Source: an uncultured Clostridia bacterium
Lineage (GTDB): Bacteria; Bacillota; Clostridia; Christensenellales; Christensenellaceae
Direction of reading: 5' to 3'
Assembly (NCBI GenBank): GCA_944347775.1
Contig: CALVMT010000072.1
Span: 1 to 64,000, forward strand
DNA: 64,000 nt
Below, piece by piece: positions 26,109-35,821 of this stretch. Every line of letters starts with the position of its first letter. The first letter of the stretch is position 1. Under the pieces are notes generated by a model. It made no database searches, was not told the origin of the DNA, and saw only the letters and a list, made by a program, of their open reading frames with translations. The translations under genes were made by a program, and so were the position numbers.

Positions 26109-27494
26109 ATGACAGATGAATTTGATACAATTTGTGCACAAGCAACAGCAATAGGCAATGGAGGAATTGCTATTATTCGCATAAGTGGGCAAAAAGCATT
26201 AGAATATGCAAAACAAATATTTATTCCGAAAAAAAACAAAAATAAGGATTGGCAGCCTCGTCCACGCTATATGTATTTAGGAGAAATCCATTCAGACGGC
26301 GAATTAGTTGATCAGGTTCTCGGCGTATATTTTTGTGCACCTCATTCCTATACGGGAGAAGATCTTGTTGAGCTGCATTGCCATGGAGGAATACAAACTG
26401 CAAAAATAATTTTAGCGTGCTTAACAGAGTTAGGTGTACGCCCTGCACAACCAGGTGAATTTACAAAAAGGGCTTTTCTTAATGGAAAAATAGATATTTC
26501 TGCAGCGGAAGCGGTGGCAGATCAAATTAATGCGCTTTCCGAGGCAGGAGCAAAAATGGCGGCACGCCAAATGCAGGGAGAATTGGCAAAAAATATTGTT
26601 AGAATGCAAAATATTTTAACAGATATTCTTGCTGAAATGGAAGCGGGGATAGAATACCCGGAAGAAAATTTAGAATTGGAAATTGCCGGAGAAGCGTTAC
26701 CTAAATTGCGCTTGTTAGAAGAAGAGATTAGTTGTTTAAAAGAAAGTTTTAAACGAGGAAAGCTGATTAAGGAAGGAATTTCTGTTGCTTTGGCAGGGAG
26801 GCCTAATGTAGGAAAATCTTCTTTGCTTAATGCCATTTTTGGCGAAGAAAGAGCAATTGTAAGCGATATTCCGGGAACAACAAGAGATGTAATTTCCGAA
26901 CATTATTTACTTCACTCTATGCCAATTCAGTTTTTGGATACTGCGGGAATGCGCCAGACAAAAGATGCTATAGAAAAAATAGGTGTAGAGAGAACATACC
27001 GTGCTATAGATAGCGCATCAGTTGTTGTTATGGTGTTAGATTGCTCTGAAGACTTACAGCCTGAGGATATGGCTGTCTATGCTTATGCAAAGCAACATGG
27101 TGCTCCTATTATAATTGCATTAAATAAAACGGATTTAATTGCAAAACTTACAGTACAGCAAATAAAACGGCAATTTGATGTTCCATGCATTGAAATTACT
27201 GCTCGCTGCCGTCGGGGAATCGATATACTTCTTGAAGAAATTTATCGGCTTGCAATTGGCGATGGTGGATTACAGGAAGGATTGGTTATTACAAATAGTC
27301 GCCATGCTTACGCATTGCAACAGGCAAATCAGGCGTTAAAAGATGGAATTATCGCTTTAGAAAGTGGAATTGATTTGGATTGTGCGTCAATTGATTTACA
27401 TGATGCATGGCGTTATCTTGGAGAAATTACCGGACAAACATTAAACGAGCAGATTATTGACAGAATTTTTGAAAAATTCTGCTTGGGAAAATAG
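26109..27494 (+). CDS. mnmE: tRNA modification GTPase MnmE
   Basis: 461 residues. N-terminal folate-binding domain (TICAQATAIGNGGIAIIRIS), helical domain, embedded G domain with GRPNVGKSSL, DIPGTTRD, DTAGMR and NKTD, and the C-terminal CLGK with the reactive Cys. With MnmG it installs cmnm5/nm5 groups on wobble U34 of tRNAs. The start fits the family, but no ribosome binding site precedes it. Confidence 0.97.
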   Translation: MTDEFDTICAQATAIGNGGIAIIRISGQKALEYAKQIFIPKKNKNKDWQPRPRYMYLGEIHSDGELVDQVLGVYFCAPHSYTGEDLVELHCHGGIQTAKIILACLTELGVRPAQPGEFTKRAFLNGKIDISAAEAVADQINALSEAGAKMAARQMQGELAKNIVRMQNILTDILAEMEAGIEYPEENLELEIAGEALPKLRLLEEEISCLKESFKRGKLIKEGISVALAGRPNVGKSSLLNAIFGEERAIVSDIPGTTRDVISEHYLLHSMPIQFLDTAGMRQTKDAIEKIGVERTYRAIDSASVVVMVLDCSEDLQPEDMAVYAYAKQHGAPIIIALNKTDLIAKLTVQQIKRQFDVPCIEITARCRRGIDILLEEIYRLAIGDGGLQEGLVITNSRHAYALQQANQALKDGIIALESGIDLDCASIDLHDAWRYLGEITGQTLNEQIIDRIFEKFCLGK

Positions 27495-27513
27495 AGACAA
27501 GTGAGGATTTTTT

Positions 27514-29397
27514 ATGAATTACTATAATGGAGGAACTTATGATTTAATTGTGGTAGGTGCTGGCCATGCGGGAATTGAAGCAGCTCTGGCCGGTGCGCGC
27601 ATGGGTAAAAAGACATTATTAATGACTTTAAATCCTGACAGTATTGGTTTGATGCCATGTAATCCTTCTATTGGTGGAACAGCAAAAGGCCATTTAGTAA
27701 GAGAAATTGATGCGTTGGGTGGACAAATGGGATTATCTATCGATGCAACATTTATACAAATAAAGATGCTGAACACAGGTAAAGGACCGGCGGTACACTC
27801 TTTACGCGCACAGGCGGATAAGAAACAATATCAATCATTTATGAAACGTGTTTTGGAAAATACGGATTTATTAGAAATACGCATGGGCGAAGTTACTGAC
27901 CTCTGGGTGGAAAATGGCCGTATTAAGGGAGTATTTACTGCATGCGGAGCAAAATTAAATTGCGGAGCTGTTATATTGGCAACAGGAGTTTACCTGAAAA
28001 GCCGTGTTATTATCGGAGAATTTTCTCAGGAAAGCGGGCCATCGGGATTATCGGGAGCGAATTATCTAAGCAATGCATTGCGTAGAATGGATATTACATT
28101 GCAGCGGTTTAAAACAGGGACTCCGGCTCGCGTAGATGCACGAAGTTTGGATTTTTCAAAAATGATACCTCAATATGGGGATGAAAAAATTATTCCTTTT
28201 TCTTTTTTGAGTGGAAAGATAGAACGTGATCAACTTCCTTGTTATCTGACCTATACAAATGAAAGGACTCATCAGATCATTCGGCAAAATATACATCGTA
28301 GCCCTTTATTTAGTGGGCAAATTAAAGGCACAGGTCCACGTTACTGCCCTTCAATTGAAGATAAAGTAGTAAAATTTCCAGATCGTGAACGTCATCAAAT
28401 TTTTATTGAGCCAGAGGGAAGGTTAACCAATGAAATGTACATTCAAGGAATGTCTTCAAGTTTACCAGAAGAAGTTCAAATTTCTTTTTATCGAACAATT
28501 CCGGGAATGGAACATGTGCGATTTACACGTACTGCATATGCTATTGAATACGATTGTATAGATCCTCAACAGTTAAAATTAAACTTGGAATGCAGAGATA
28601 TTGCCGGTTTATTTATGGCCGGTCAAATTAATGGCTCTTCTGGGTATGAAGAAGCCGGAGCGCAAGGAATTTTAGCAGGAATTAATGCGGTGCGTTATCT
28701 ACAGCAGAGGGAGCCCATTATATTAGGAAGGGATCAGGCATATGCCGGCGTACTTGTAGATGATTTGGTCACCAAAGGCACGCGTGAGCCATATCGCATG
28801 ATGACATCTCGTGCAGAATACCGATTATTGTTGAGACAGGATAATGCAGATATTCGTCTTTGCGAGCTGGGGAGGGAAATTGGTCTGGTTGATCAAAAAC
28901 GTTATGACCGTTTTATGTATAAAAAAGAAATGGTAGAAAGCCTAAAATCAAAGCTGGAAAATACTCCTGCTAAAGCAGCTATTTGCATAACTTTAACGGG
29001 AACGGGGCCTAATGGGCCTCAAACGTTAGCTGATATTCTTCGGAGACCGGGTATCCATGCTAAAGAGGTATTAAACGCGATGGGAGAGCGCGAACTGCCC
29101 GATGACGAAATATTGGATAGTGTTGAAACTGAAATAAAATATGAAGGTTATATTGAAAAACAAAAACATCAGGTAGAACAATTTCGAAGTTTAGAAAACC
29201 GTAAGTTACCCTTAGATTTTGATTATACAAAAATACAAGGATTGCGTATTGAAGCACAGCAAAAATTACAGTCGGCCAAACCCGAAAATATTGGTCAAGC
29301 GGCAAGAATATCTGGTGTTTCTCCGGCGGATATTTCTGTGTTATTGATTTTTTTTGAAAAAGAACGAACTATGCAATCGGAAAAGGAGAAGAAATAA
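27514..29397 (+). CDS. mnmG: tRNA uridine-5-carboxymethylaminomethyl modification enzyme MnmG
   Basis: 627 residues. FAD-binding [19 protein letters not shown] at the N-terminus, [20 protein letters not shown], and the C-terminal helical domain ([11 protein letters not shown]) that contacts MnmE. It is the FAD-dependent partner of MnmE in tRNA U34 modification. ATG 27514 follows GAGG; 19 nt after mnmE. Confidence 0.97.
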   Translation: MNYYNGGTYDLIVVGAGHAGIEAALAGARMGKKTLLMTLNPDSIGLMPCNPSIGGTAKGHLVREIDALGGQMGLSIDATFIQIKMLNTGKGPAVHSLRAQADKKQYQSFMKRVLENTDLLEIRMGEVTDLWVENGRIKGVFTACGAKLNCGAVILATGVYLKSRVIIGEFSQESGPSGLSGANYLSNALRRMDITLQRFKTGTPARVDARSLDFSKMIPQYGDEKIIPFSFLSGKIERDQLPCYLTYTNERTHQIIRQNIHRSPLFSGQIKGTGPRYCPSIEDKVVKFPDRERHQIFIEPEGRLTNEMYIQGMSSSLPEEVQISFYRTIPGMEHVRFTRTAYAIEYDCIDPQQLKLNLECRDIAGLFMAGQINGSSGYEEAGAQGILAGINAVRYLQQREPIILGRDQAYAGVLVDDLVTKGTREPYRMMTSRAEYRLLLRQDNADIRLCELGREIGLVDQKRYDRFMYKKEMVESLKSKLENTPAKAAICITLTGTGPNGPQTLADILRRPGIHAKEVLNAMGERELPDDEILDSVETEIKYEGYIEKQKHQVEQFRSLENRKLPLDFDYTKIQGLRIEAQQKLQSAKPENIGQAARISGVSPADISVLLIFFEKERTMQSEKEKK

Positions 29398-29401
29398 AAT
29401 A

Positions 29402-30097
29402 ATGCGGGAACTCTATGAAATTTTGCTGCAAGATGGAATTGCACAACCAATGGCTGAAAAAATGGCAAAGTATGGAGAAATGGTTGTAAAAGCAAATGAA
29501 AAATTTAATTTAACGCGCATTACTTCTCCGCAGGATATGGCAGAGAGCCATTTTATCGATTCAATTGATGCGGCGAGAAGAGGATATATTCCTAAAGATG
29601 CGCACCTTGTTGATATCGGAACCGGTGCAGGTTTTCCTGGAGTACCACTTGCAATTTTTTTACCTAAAGCACATGTGACGATGATTGATTCTTCCGAAAA
29701 AAAAATACATTTTATAAGAGAGACGTGCTCTGCTTTAAAAATCTCTGTAACAACAGTTTGTGGCAGAAGTGAAGAGCTTGCGAGGGAAAAGCAATTTTTT
29801 CAAACTTTTGACGTTGCGGTAGCAAGAGCAGTAGCACGATTAAATATTTTATTGGAGTTATGCGTACCTTATGTTAGAGTAGGTGGATTATTCTTGGCAT
29901 ATAAAGGAAACAGTGCAACAGAAGAGGCCGAAGAGGCTCGGGGAGCAGCAGAAAAACTTGGTATGGAATTAATATCGATATCTTCAGCAGGTCCTAAAAA
30001 TACAAATCATGCATTGGTAATTTATCAACGAGTTCAGGATACGCCCTGCATATTTCCCAGGAAATATGCAAAAATAAAAAAATCACCTTTATCGTAA
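29402..30097 (+). CDS. rsmG: 16S rRNA (guanine-N7) methyltransferase RsmG
   Basis: 231 residues from ATG 29402, 4 nt after mnmG stops; AAGGAG lies ~13 nt upstream. SAM-binding motif LVDIGTGAGFPGVPLAI and family segments EKFNLTRITSPQDM and FDVAVARAVA. It methylates G527 (E. coli numbering) of 16S rRNA; loss gives low-level streptomycin resistance in other species. Ends the mnmE-mnmG-rsmG unit. Confidence 0.96.
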   Translation: MRELYEILLQDGIAQPMAEKMAKYGEMVVKANEKFNLTRITSPQDMAESHFIDSIDAARRGYIPKDAHLVDIGTGAGFPGVPLAIFLPKAHVTMIDSSEKKIHFIRETCSALKISVTTVCGRSEELAREKQFFQTFDVAVARAVARLNILLELCVPYVRVGGLFLAYKGNSATEEAEEARGAAEKLGMELISISSAGPKNTNHALVIYQRVQDTPCIFPRKYAKIKKSPLS

Positions 30098-30099
30098 TA

Positions 30100-30132
30100 A
30101 AAAAGGCCGGAAAAATCTTTTCTGGCCTTTTT
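30100..30132. terminator. Terminator between rsmG and the XRE gene
   Basis: AAAAAGGCC-G-GAAAA pairs with TTTTC-T-GGCCTTTTT; A/T-rich on both sides, so it can serve both convergent genes. Confidence 0.85.
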
Positions 30133-30139
30133 GATCTAA

Positions 30140-30652
30140 TTAATTATTTTTAAGTAATTCATTAATTTTTTGAACGTCGGGTTCCATAATATTTGTATTT
30201 TCCAGTTGTTTTTTTTCTTTTAGCAGATAATAACAACCAAGTAACCATTCAATAACATGTATTCTTGTTGGAGAATCAAGATGAAGAAATAACTTAATCA
30301 TTTCCATTAGTATATTCATTGGGACACCATGTTTGGCTGAAAGTATCCATTCAATATTTTGCAGCACAACTGTATCTTGATGTAAAATCTCTTCAGAAAT
30401 GCTTTCCAAAAGCGAATCTCGCGTTTTCTCTGGAATATAATTATCTCCATAAAGCCGAATAAAAAGACGGACAAAATCGACTTTATAAAATTTACATAAT
30501 AGAATAAAACGCTCTATATTTGGTTTTGAGCGGCCATTTTCATAGTTGCCTATTGTACTACGTCGTACGCCTAAATACTTTGCGGCATCCTCTTGTAAAA
30601 AACCGGCATGTAGCCGTGCCTCCTTCAATACGGAGGCTAATGTTTCTTTCAT
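30140..30652 (-). CDS. XRE-family transcriptional regulator
   Basis: 170 residues from ATG 30652 (AAAGGA upstream; the frame extends five codons). Residues 1-60 are a helix-turn-helix of the Cro/CI type (GFLQEDAAKYLGVRRSTIGN then YENGRSKP). The remaining ~110 residues are mostly helical, Leu-rich, with no known ligand domain. It interrupts the otherwise canonical rsmG-noc order and is on the opposite strand, hence probably a local insertion. Targets unknown; autoregulation is plausible. Confidence 0.8.
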   Translation of the reverse strand: MKETLASVLKEARLHAGFLQEDAAKYLGVRRSTIGNYENGRSKPNIERFILLCKFYKVDFVRLFIRLYGDNYIPEKTRDSLLESISEEILHQDTVVLQNIEWILSAKHGVPMNILMEMIKLFLHLDSPTRIHVIEWLLGCYYLLKEKKQLENTNIMEPDVQKINELLKNN

Positions 30653-31139
30653 TATTTTTCCTTTCAATTCATTAAAATATTAAAGGTATTATATCATAAA
30701 CCTGGTTAAAAATTTCAAAAAATGATAAATTTTTAAACATTTTTTGAAAAAAAGACAAATTTTATTATATTTAGTAGATTGACAATAAAAATGTTTTACC
30801 GCAAAATATAAAAAGAAGAAAAAAAGTACAATTTGTGCTTTAATTTACACTTCTGTCAATATAACGGATGAAAAACGGAATTAATCATATATTAAAATTA
30901 CAAACGGGGAGGGAAATGGATAAAAATTAGGTATGTAGGAACTGATCGAATTGTTTAAAATATGGCAACAGGTTTTGTGGTTGAATAAAAATAAACAGGG
31001 TTTAAAACGTTGAATATTCCTGTTTTTGTTACGAGTTTTGTCAAATTTGTTCTATATTTAGCGTCTGTGCAGGAAATATTTCCTTGACAGAGAAAAAGAA
31101 TAATATCAGCATCTGGCAACAAAAGAAAAGGAGCATTTT
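30653..31139. other. 487-bp divergent intergenic region before noc
   Basis: AT-rich, containing the promoters of the minus-strand XRE gene and plus-strand noc; AAAAGGAG precedes the noc ATG. No open frame, parS site or recognisable RNA was found. Confidence 0.4.
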
Positions 31140-31970
31140 ATGTTAAAATTTTCAGGACAATCATCAAAACGGTCAAAAGAGGACAAAAAACCGGATTTTG
31201 AATTTATTCCTATTTCTGCAATATATCCAAACCCATATCAACCCCGAAAATACTTTTCTGAAAAAAGTATTCAGGAATTGTCTAATTCAATAAAACAGAT
31301 TGGTTTATTGCAACCGGTTAATGTTCGGCGGTGTGGCGATGGGAAATATGAATTGATTGCAGGAGAAAGAAGACTTCGTGCTTGTAAAATGGCAGGTCTT
31401 AGTTATATTAAAGCGTTAATTAGTACTTCGCTAGAAGATAAAGAGATTGCGTCAATTGCAATGATTGAAAACCTGCAAAGAGAGAATTTGCATTTCTTTG
31501 AAGAAGCGGAAGGATATCAGAGTTTATTGCGTGAACACGGTTTTACACAGGAAGAGTTAGCAAAGAAGCTCAGTAAGAATCAATCCACAATTGCCAACAA
31601 ATTGCGGATCTTAAAATTAAGTAGAACGGTGAAGGAAAAGATATTGGCACAGGAGTTGTCGGAACGACATGCAAGAGCATTGCTTCGGCTGCATAATGAA
31701 GAAGCACAAATAAATTTAATTGACCGGATTGCAGAGGAGGGATTATCTGTGAAAGCGACAGAAGAATTAGTAGAGAGGCAATTAAAGAAAATATATGGAG
31801 AGGATTCCAAACCCCAGCAGTCAAATTTTAAAATGAAATGTAACTATAATATCTATATTAATACATTAAGAAAATGTCTTTCTAAAATTGAGATGTTAGG
31901 AGTGAATACGAATTTGCAATATATTGATAAAGGCGACCTCTTAGAAGTCTTAATCAAAATAGAAAAATGA
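31140..31970 (+). CDS. noc: ParB-family nucleoid occlusion protein Noc
   Basis: 276 residues. N-terminal ParB CTPase domain with NPYQPRKYF and GERRLRACKMAGL, central helix-turn-helix (FTQEELAKKLSKNQSTIANK), C-terminal dimerisation domain. Position right after rsmG and before soj-spo0J, plus a Lys/Ser-rich N-terminal tail that could touch the membrane, point to Noc, which blocks division over the chromosome. A second ParB (spo0J) is two genes on. ATG follows AAAGGAG. Ends with TGA. Confidence 0.88.
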   Translation: MLKFSGQSSKRSKEDKKPDFEFIPISAIYPNPYQPRKYFSEKSIQELSNSIKQIGLLQPVNVRRCGDGKYELIAGERRLRACKMAGLSYIKALISTSLEDKEIASIAMIENLQRENLHFFEEAEGYQSLLREHGFTQEELAKKLSKNQSTIANKLRILKLSRTVKEKILAQELSERHARALLRLHNEEAQINLIDRIAEEGLSVKATEELVERQLKKIYGEDSKPQQSNFKMKCNYNIYINTLRKCLSKIEMLGVNTNLQYIDKGDLLEVLIKIEK

Positions 31971-31979
31971 TGATTACAT

Positions 31980-31995
31980 TGTTTCACGTGAAACA
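31980..31995. other. parS site (perfect consensus)
   Basis: TGTTTCACGTGAAACA matches the 16-bp palindromic bacterial parS consensus exactly. It lies 10 nt after the noc stop codon and touches the terminator stem that follows. Binding site for ParB/Spo0J in origin segregation. Confidence 0.95.
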
Positions 31996-32016
31996 GAGCG
32001 CTCAATAGAGCGCTCT
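31995..32016 (+). terminator. Terminator after noc, abutting parS
   Basis: AGAGCGCTC-AATA-GAGCGCTCT, then TATTTTATT. Strong 9-bp stem sharing one base with parS. Confidence 0.85.
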
Positions 32017-32081
32017 TATTTTATTCTAATGGTTGAAAAGAAAAGAATAAGTTGTTAAAATAAAATATCGGAGGTAAATCG

Positions 32082-32846
32082 ATGGGCAGAGTCATTGTTA
32101 TTGCAAATCAAAAAGGTGGTGTTGGCAAAACAACTACGGCTGTAAATCTAGCAGCATGTATGGCACAACTGGAAAAAAGGACATTGTTAATTGATTCTGA
32201 CCCGCAGAGCAACGCGACGAGCGGCGTAGGGATTGATAAACGAAATCTTAAACAGTCAATTTATGATGTTTTAATTAATCATGTTTCGCCTAAGAAAGTT
32301 ATTATGTCTACTGAATTGAAACAATTAGATATATTGCCGTCGAATATTGATTTGGCGGGAGCGGAGATTGAATTGGTTTCAATGATTGCCAGAGAGACAA
32401 TATTGGCAAGAGCAATTCAGCCAATAAAACAACAATATGATTATATCTTTATTGATGCACCTCCGTCATTAGGACTAATTACATTAAATGCATTTGCGGC
32501 AGCTGATCAGGTGTTAATTCCGATTCAATGTGAATTTTATGCATTAGAGGGGTTATCTCAATTAATTAAAACAATTTCATTGATTAAAAAGCATATTAAT
32601 CGTTCATTGGAAGTTGAAGGCGTTGTATTGACAATGTATGATGGAAGAACGAATCTTTCTATTCAGGTTGTAGAGGAAGTAAAACGCTTTTTTGCACAAA
32701 AAGTACACCGTACAGTGATCCCACGCAATGTACGCTTGGGAGAAGCACCCAGTTACGGCAAGCCAATTACATTATACGACCCTAAATGCACAGGGGCAGA
32801 AGCTTACATGGATTTGGCAAGAGAATTATTGGGAATGGAGGAATAA
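32082..32846 (+). CDS. soj: Chromosome-partitioning ATPase ParA/Soj
   Basis: 254 residues. Deviant Walker A KGGVGKTTTAVNLA near residue 11, Walker A' LIDSDPQSNATSG and Walker B YIFIDAPPSLG. ParA dimerises on ATP, binds DNA and is reset by ParB-parS; in Firmicutes it also acts on DnaA. ATG follows GGAGG. Followed after 1 nt by spo0J. Confidence 0.96.
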   Translation: MGRVIVIANQKGGVGKTTTAVNLAACMAQLEKRTLLIDSDPQSNATSGVGIDKRNLKQSIYDVLINHVSPKKVIMSTELKQLDILPSNIDLAGAEIELVSMIARETILARAIQPIKQQYDYIFIDAPPSLGLITLNAFAAADQVLIPIQCEFYALEGLSQLIKTISLIKKHINRSLEVEGVVLTMYDGRTNLSIQVVEEVKRFFAQKVHRTVIPRNVRLGEAPSYGKPITLYDPKCTGAEAYMDLARELLGMEE

Positions 32847-32847
32847 C

Positions 32848-33702
32848 ATGGCTAAAAGAGCTTTAGGAAAGGGCTTGGGAGCTTTAATAGATATCCAAGA
32901 GGAAACCAAAAGTGAACAAGAGGAAGTGCATAATGCGATTCCTATTTACCTCATTGATATAAACCAAAAGCAACCAAGAAAAAAATTTGATGAAGAAAAG
33001 ATGCAGGAATTAGCCGACTCCATAAAACAACATGGAATTATACAACCTCTTGTATTAAAACCGGAAAATGGAAGATATTTAATTATTGCAGGGGAACGTC
33101 GATATCGAGCTGCGCGAATGGCAGGACTAAAACAAGTACCTGCGGTTCTCAAAGAGGTCAGTGAACAAGAACTACTGCAACTATCTATTATTGAAAATAT
33201 CCAAAGGGAAGATCTTAATTCGCTGGAAGAAGCAGAAGGTATTGCAGATTTAATGCGTGAATTCTCATTGAGTCAGGAGAAAGTAGCTGAAATATTGGGC
33301 CGCTCGAGAAGTGCAGTGGCAAATAGCCTGAGATTGTTAAACCTTCCTGAAAAGGTAAAAAATGATTTGGTTAATGGAAGGCTCTCTGCCGGGCATGCGC
33401 GAAGTCTGTTGGCAATTAAGGATAAACAGCTTCAAGAAAAAACAGCGAAATATATCATTGAAAAACAAATGTCCGTGAGGGAAACAGAAAATTATATAAA
33501 ACAATTGTTATCAAAAAAACCAAAACGTGAAACAAGAGCGATAAGTGCAGAATTTGAGGCTGCTGAGCGTGAAATTGGTGAAGTACTTGAAACAAAAGTT
33601 CGCTTTAAGGGGAACGATCGACGTGGAAAAATTATTATTGAATATTTTTCTAAAGAACAATTATATGCGATTTATGAATATTTAAGAAATCAAAAAGAAT
33701 AA
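32848..33702 (+). CDS. spo0J: Chromosome-partitioning protein ParB/Spo0J
   Basis: 284 residues from ATG 32848, with GGAGG upstream inside the end of soj. Starts AKRALGKGLGALI, the ParB N-terminus that stimulates ParA. CTPase motif GERRYRAARMAGL, helix-turn-helix LSQEKVAEILGRSRSAVANS, C-terminal dimer domain. It loads at parS, slides and recruits SMC. parS sites flank the operon on both sides. Confidence 0.97.
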   Translation: MAKRALGKGLGALIDIQEETKSEQEEVHNAIPIYLIDINQKQPRKKFDEEKMQELADSIKQHGIIQPLVLKPENGRYLIIAGERRYRAARMAGLKQVPAVLKEVSEQELLQLSIIENIQREDLNSLEEAEGIADLMREFSLSQEKVAEILGRSRSAVANSLRLLNLPEKVKNDLVNGRLSAGHARSLLAIKDKQLQEKTAKYIIEKQMSVRETENYIKQLLSKKPKRETRAISAEFEAAEREIGEVLETKVRFKGNDRRGKIIIEYFSKEQLYAIYEYLRNQKE

Positions 33703-33737
33703 AAAGGTAAGGATAAGTTTATTTTGCAGACAAACAA

Positions 33738-33764
33738 AACAGCAGGTCATCTTGGCCTGCTGTT
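33738..33764 (-). terminator. Terminator of the CvpA gene, overlapping parS
   Basis: AACAGCAGG pairs with CCTGCTGTT; on the minus strand it is followed by TTTGTTTG. Its right arm shares 4 bases with the second parS site. It may also stop spo0J transcription. Confidence 0.7.
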
Positions 33765-33776
33765 TCACGTGAAACG
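33761..33776. other. parS site (one mismatch)
   Basis: TGTTTCACGTGAAACG differs from the 16-bp parS consensus only in the last base. It lies 58 nt after spo0J. Confidence 0.9.
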
Positions 33777-33783
33777 GTATTTT

Positions 33784-34479
33784 TTATATGTTACCCGGAA
33801 TAAATGGCAAAAGAATACTTCCAGAGTAAAAAATGGATGAAGCGACAGAAGAATTTAGAATATCTGCAATTTGCGAAGGGACCAGCGCAATGGCAATTGG
33901 CACAAGCATAAAAACAATATGCATGGTAAAAAAGCCGCGTAATAATGTAACACCCCCTCCGGAAACGCGATCAAAACGTTTGAGTTGGGGAAAACGAATA
34001 GAGGAACTATATGCGTTAGTGAGCAGAGTAAATAAACATTTTAATAGGAAAAAAATCAGCATAAAGGAGATAATGTTAATAATTAAACAAAAAATACTCA
34101 TATTAAAATATTCACCTACAGTCGTTAATCCCATGTCGGAAAAAACCTGCTTATTTAAATTAGACTCTATGGCTCTGCTGAAAAAAGAAGGTAATTTTGC
34201 ATTATCCATAATTGCACTAATATCGGTTTTTGAAAGAGAAGAGACCAAGCGGCGCGCAGCTTCATAATCATTTACCTTTTCAGCCCCTTCAATATAAAAT
34301 TGAAAAGATGTGATAAATTCTGAAGCCATAAAACGTTTTGCTAAAAGTGGATAGCCAATAAAGGAACCTATCCAAGACAGAAAGAATCCACCTAAATTTA
34401 ACAATGAAGGAAGGAATCCCCGGTACATGCCGGTTAAAAAATATAAGAGTAATAATCCGATAATAATTAAATCAATCAT
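33784..34479 (-). CDS. CvpA-family membrane protein
   Basis: 231 residues with four or five membrane helices and the CvpA opening IDLIIIGLLLLYFLTGMYRG FLPSLL. CvpA proteins are linked to colicin V production and envelope homeostasis; their mechanism is unsettled. ATG 34479 has GGAGG 11 nt upstream. An in-frame ATG at 34497 overlaps the stop of the preceding gene (TAATG) and would be used by translational coupling instead. It forms an operon with the DUF5711-like gene. Confidence 0.8.
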   Translation of the reverse strand: MIDLIIIGLLLLYFLTGMYRGFLPSLLNLGGFFLSWIGSFIGYPLLAKRFMASEFITSFQFYIEGAEKVNDYEAARRLVSSLSKTDISAIMDNAKLPSFFSRAIESNLNKQVFSDMGLTTVGEYFNMSIFCLIINIISFMLIFFLLKCLFTLLTNAYSSSIRFPQLKRFDRVSGGGVTLLRGFFTMHIVFMLVPIAIALVPSQIADILNSSVASSIFYSGSILLPFIPGNI

Positions 34480-34496
34480 GCTAGATATCGCCTCCA

Positions 34497-35624
34497 TTAA
34501 CTTAAAGAAAAAAGATAAGTTGTATCCTCTGATCTAAGCAAAGTCAGTTTATCATATATTTTTTCAAAAGAGGAAAGAGTAAAATCGAGTTGAATGGATT
34601 TTACAAATTCTCCATTATAATCATATAAATATATAACATTATCTGAAAAAGCGTAAACATATTTTTCAGATAAAGCAACATACTTAATGCCAGAGGGTAA
34701 TAAAACAAGCGTGTCTAAACTATTAGCAGAAAGTAAACGCAACGTAGAAAAGGTACCGGCAATATCTGATTGGGAGACAAAGGCCAAAACTAAATCATCT
34801 TTTACAATTAAAGAATCCGCAAGGTTGCTTCCGTAAATCATTTGTTCATAAAAAATTTCACCAAATGTATCGTAAGCAATCAACGAAGAGGTTGTACTGA
34901 CGTATACATTAGAGTTAAGGAATTCTACGTCGCTGACTAACTGGCCGTAAATCTCATAAAGACCGGTAATTTTTTGCTGTGTCGGCATTGTTGTTGTGAT
35001 TCTGGAAATCGGTTCGGCGCCTGAAGTGTCTAACGTCATATACCAAAAGTTATCTGATTCGCCAAAAAAACCAAAATCAAGAAAAGATGTTGTTGTAATT
35101 TCAATTCGATCAAGTTCGGTTCCGGCAGCGTCAAAAATACGCAAATATTTCTTGTTATTTTCCGGCATAGAACATAACATTGCTATGGTATTTTTCCCGC
35201 AAACAACCTGATTAATTTTAAAATCAGAAGCAGGAATATTAAAAAGCGGTATTTTATTGCAATCAAGCACAGTAGCAGTGTCTTCATTATATAGACATAT
35301 AATTTGATTACCGACTTGTAAATTCATTTTTCCGGAGGAATATTTTGAAGTCCATATAACATCGCCTGATGAATTAATACAATACAGAGTGGAACCTTCC
35401 AAATAATATATCAACGTTCCATCCGCCGTACAGATATCAGTATTTTCGGTAATATCAAGCGCAGTCAAAGTATCCCCTTTACGGAATATATTTGTAAAAA
35501 AAATAAGGTAAAGTGCAATTAAAATAATAAGTAATAGAAGGCCAAGAAGCAGCAGCGCCTTTTGGTTAGAAAAAAACATATTTTCAACGCCGCGCATACG
35601 CCGTATTTTATTTCGCCGTTTCAT
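34497..35624 (-). CDS. Membrane-anchored beta-propeller-like protein (DUF5711-like)
   Basis: 375 residues. A basic tail (KRRNKIRRMR), one membrane helix (LLLLGLLLLIILIALYLIFF region, residues ~23-44), then an outside domain of repeated short strands with WT/YD/FD turns (SGDVIWTSKY, FDAAGTELDRI, YDYNGEFVKSI) that suggest a WD/PQQ-like propeller. I associate this layout, upstream of cvpA, with the clostridial DUF5711 family; function unknown. ATG 35624 follows AGAGG. Confidence 0.7.
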   Translation of the reverse strand: MKRRNKIRRMRGVENMFFSNQKALLLLGLLLLIILIALYLIFFTNIFRKGDTLTALDITENTDICTADGTLIYYLEGSTLYCINSSGDVIWTSKYSSGKMNLQVGNQIICLYNEDTATVLDCNKIPLFNIPASDFKINQVVCGKNTIAMLCSMPENNKKYLRIFDAAGTELDRIEITTTSFLDFGFFGESDNFWYMTLDTSGAEPISRITTTMPTQQKITGLYEIYGQLVSDVEFLNSNVYVSTTSSLIAYDTFGEIFYEQMIYGSNLADSLIVKDDLVLAFVSQSDIAGTFSTLRLLSANSLDTLVLLPSGIKYVALSEKYVYAFSDNVIYLYDYNGEFVKSIQLDFTLSSFEKIYDKLTLLRSEDTTYLFSLS

Positions 35625-35821
35625 AAAAACCTCTGAACAAATTATGTAAAAATAGTTTACTCTATTTTATCATATTGCGAAGGAAATTCCGAGAAGTTTT
35701 TAGAAACATTTTAAAGCTACTGACAGAATTTACATCTGTCGATAAGTGGAAGAGTACGGGAAACGAGAAAGAATTATGATATAATAAAAACAAATACAAA
35801 AGAGGAGTAATAAATAAATAG

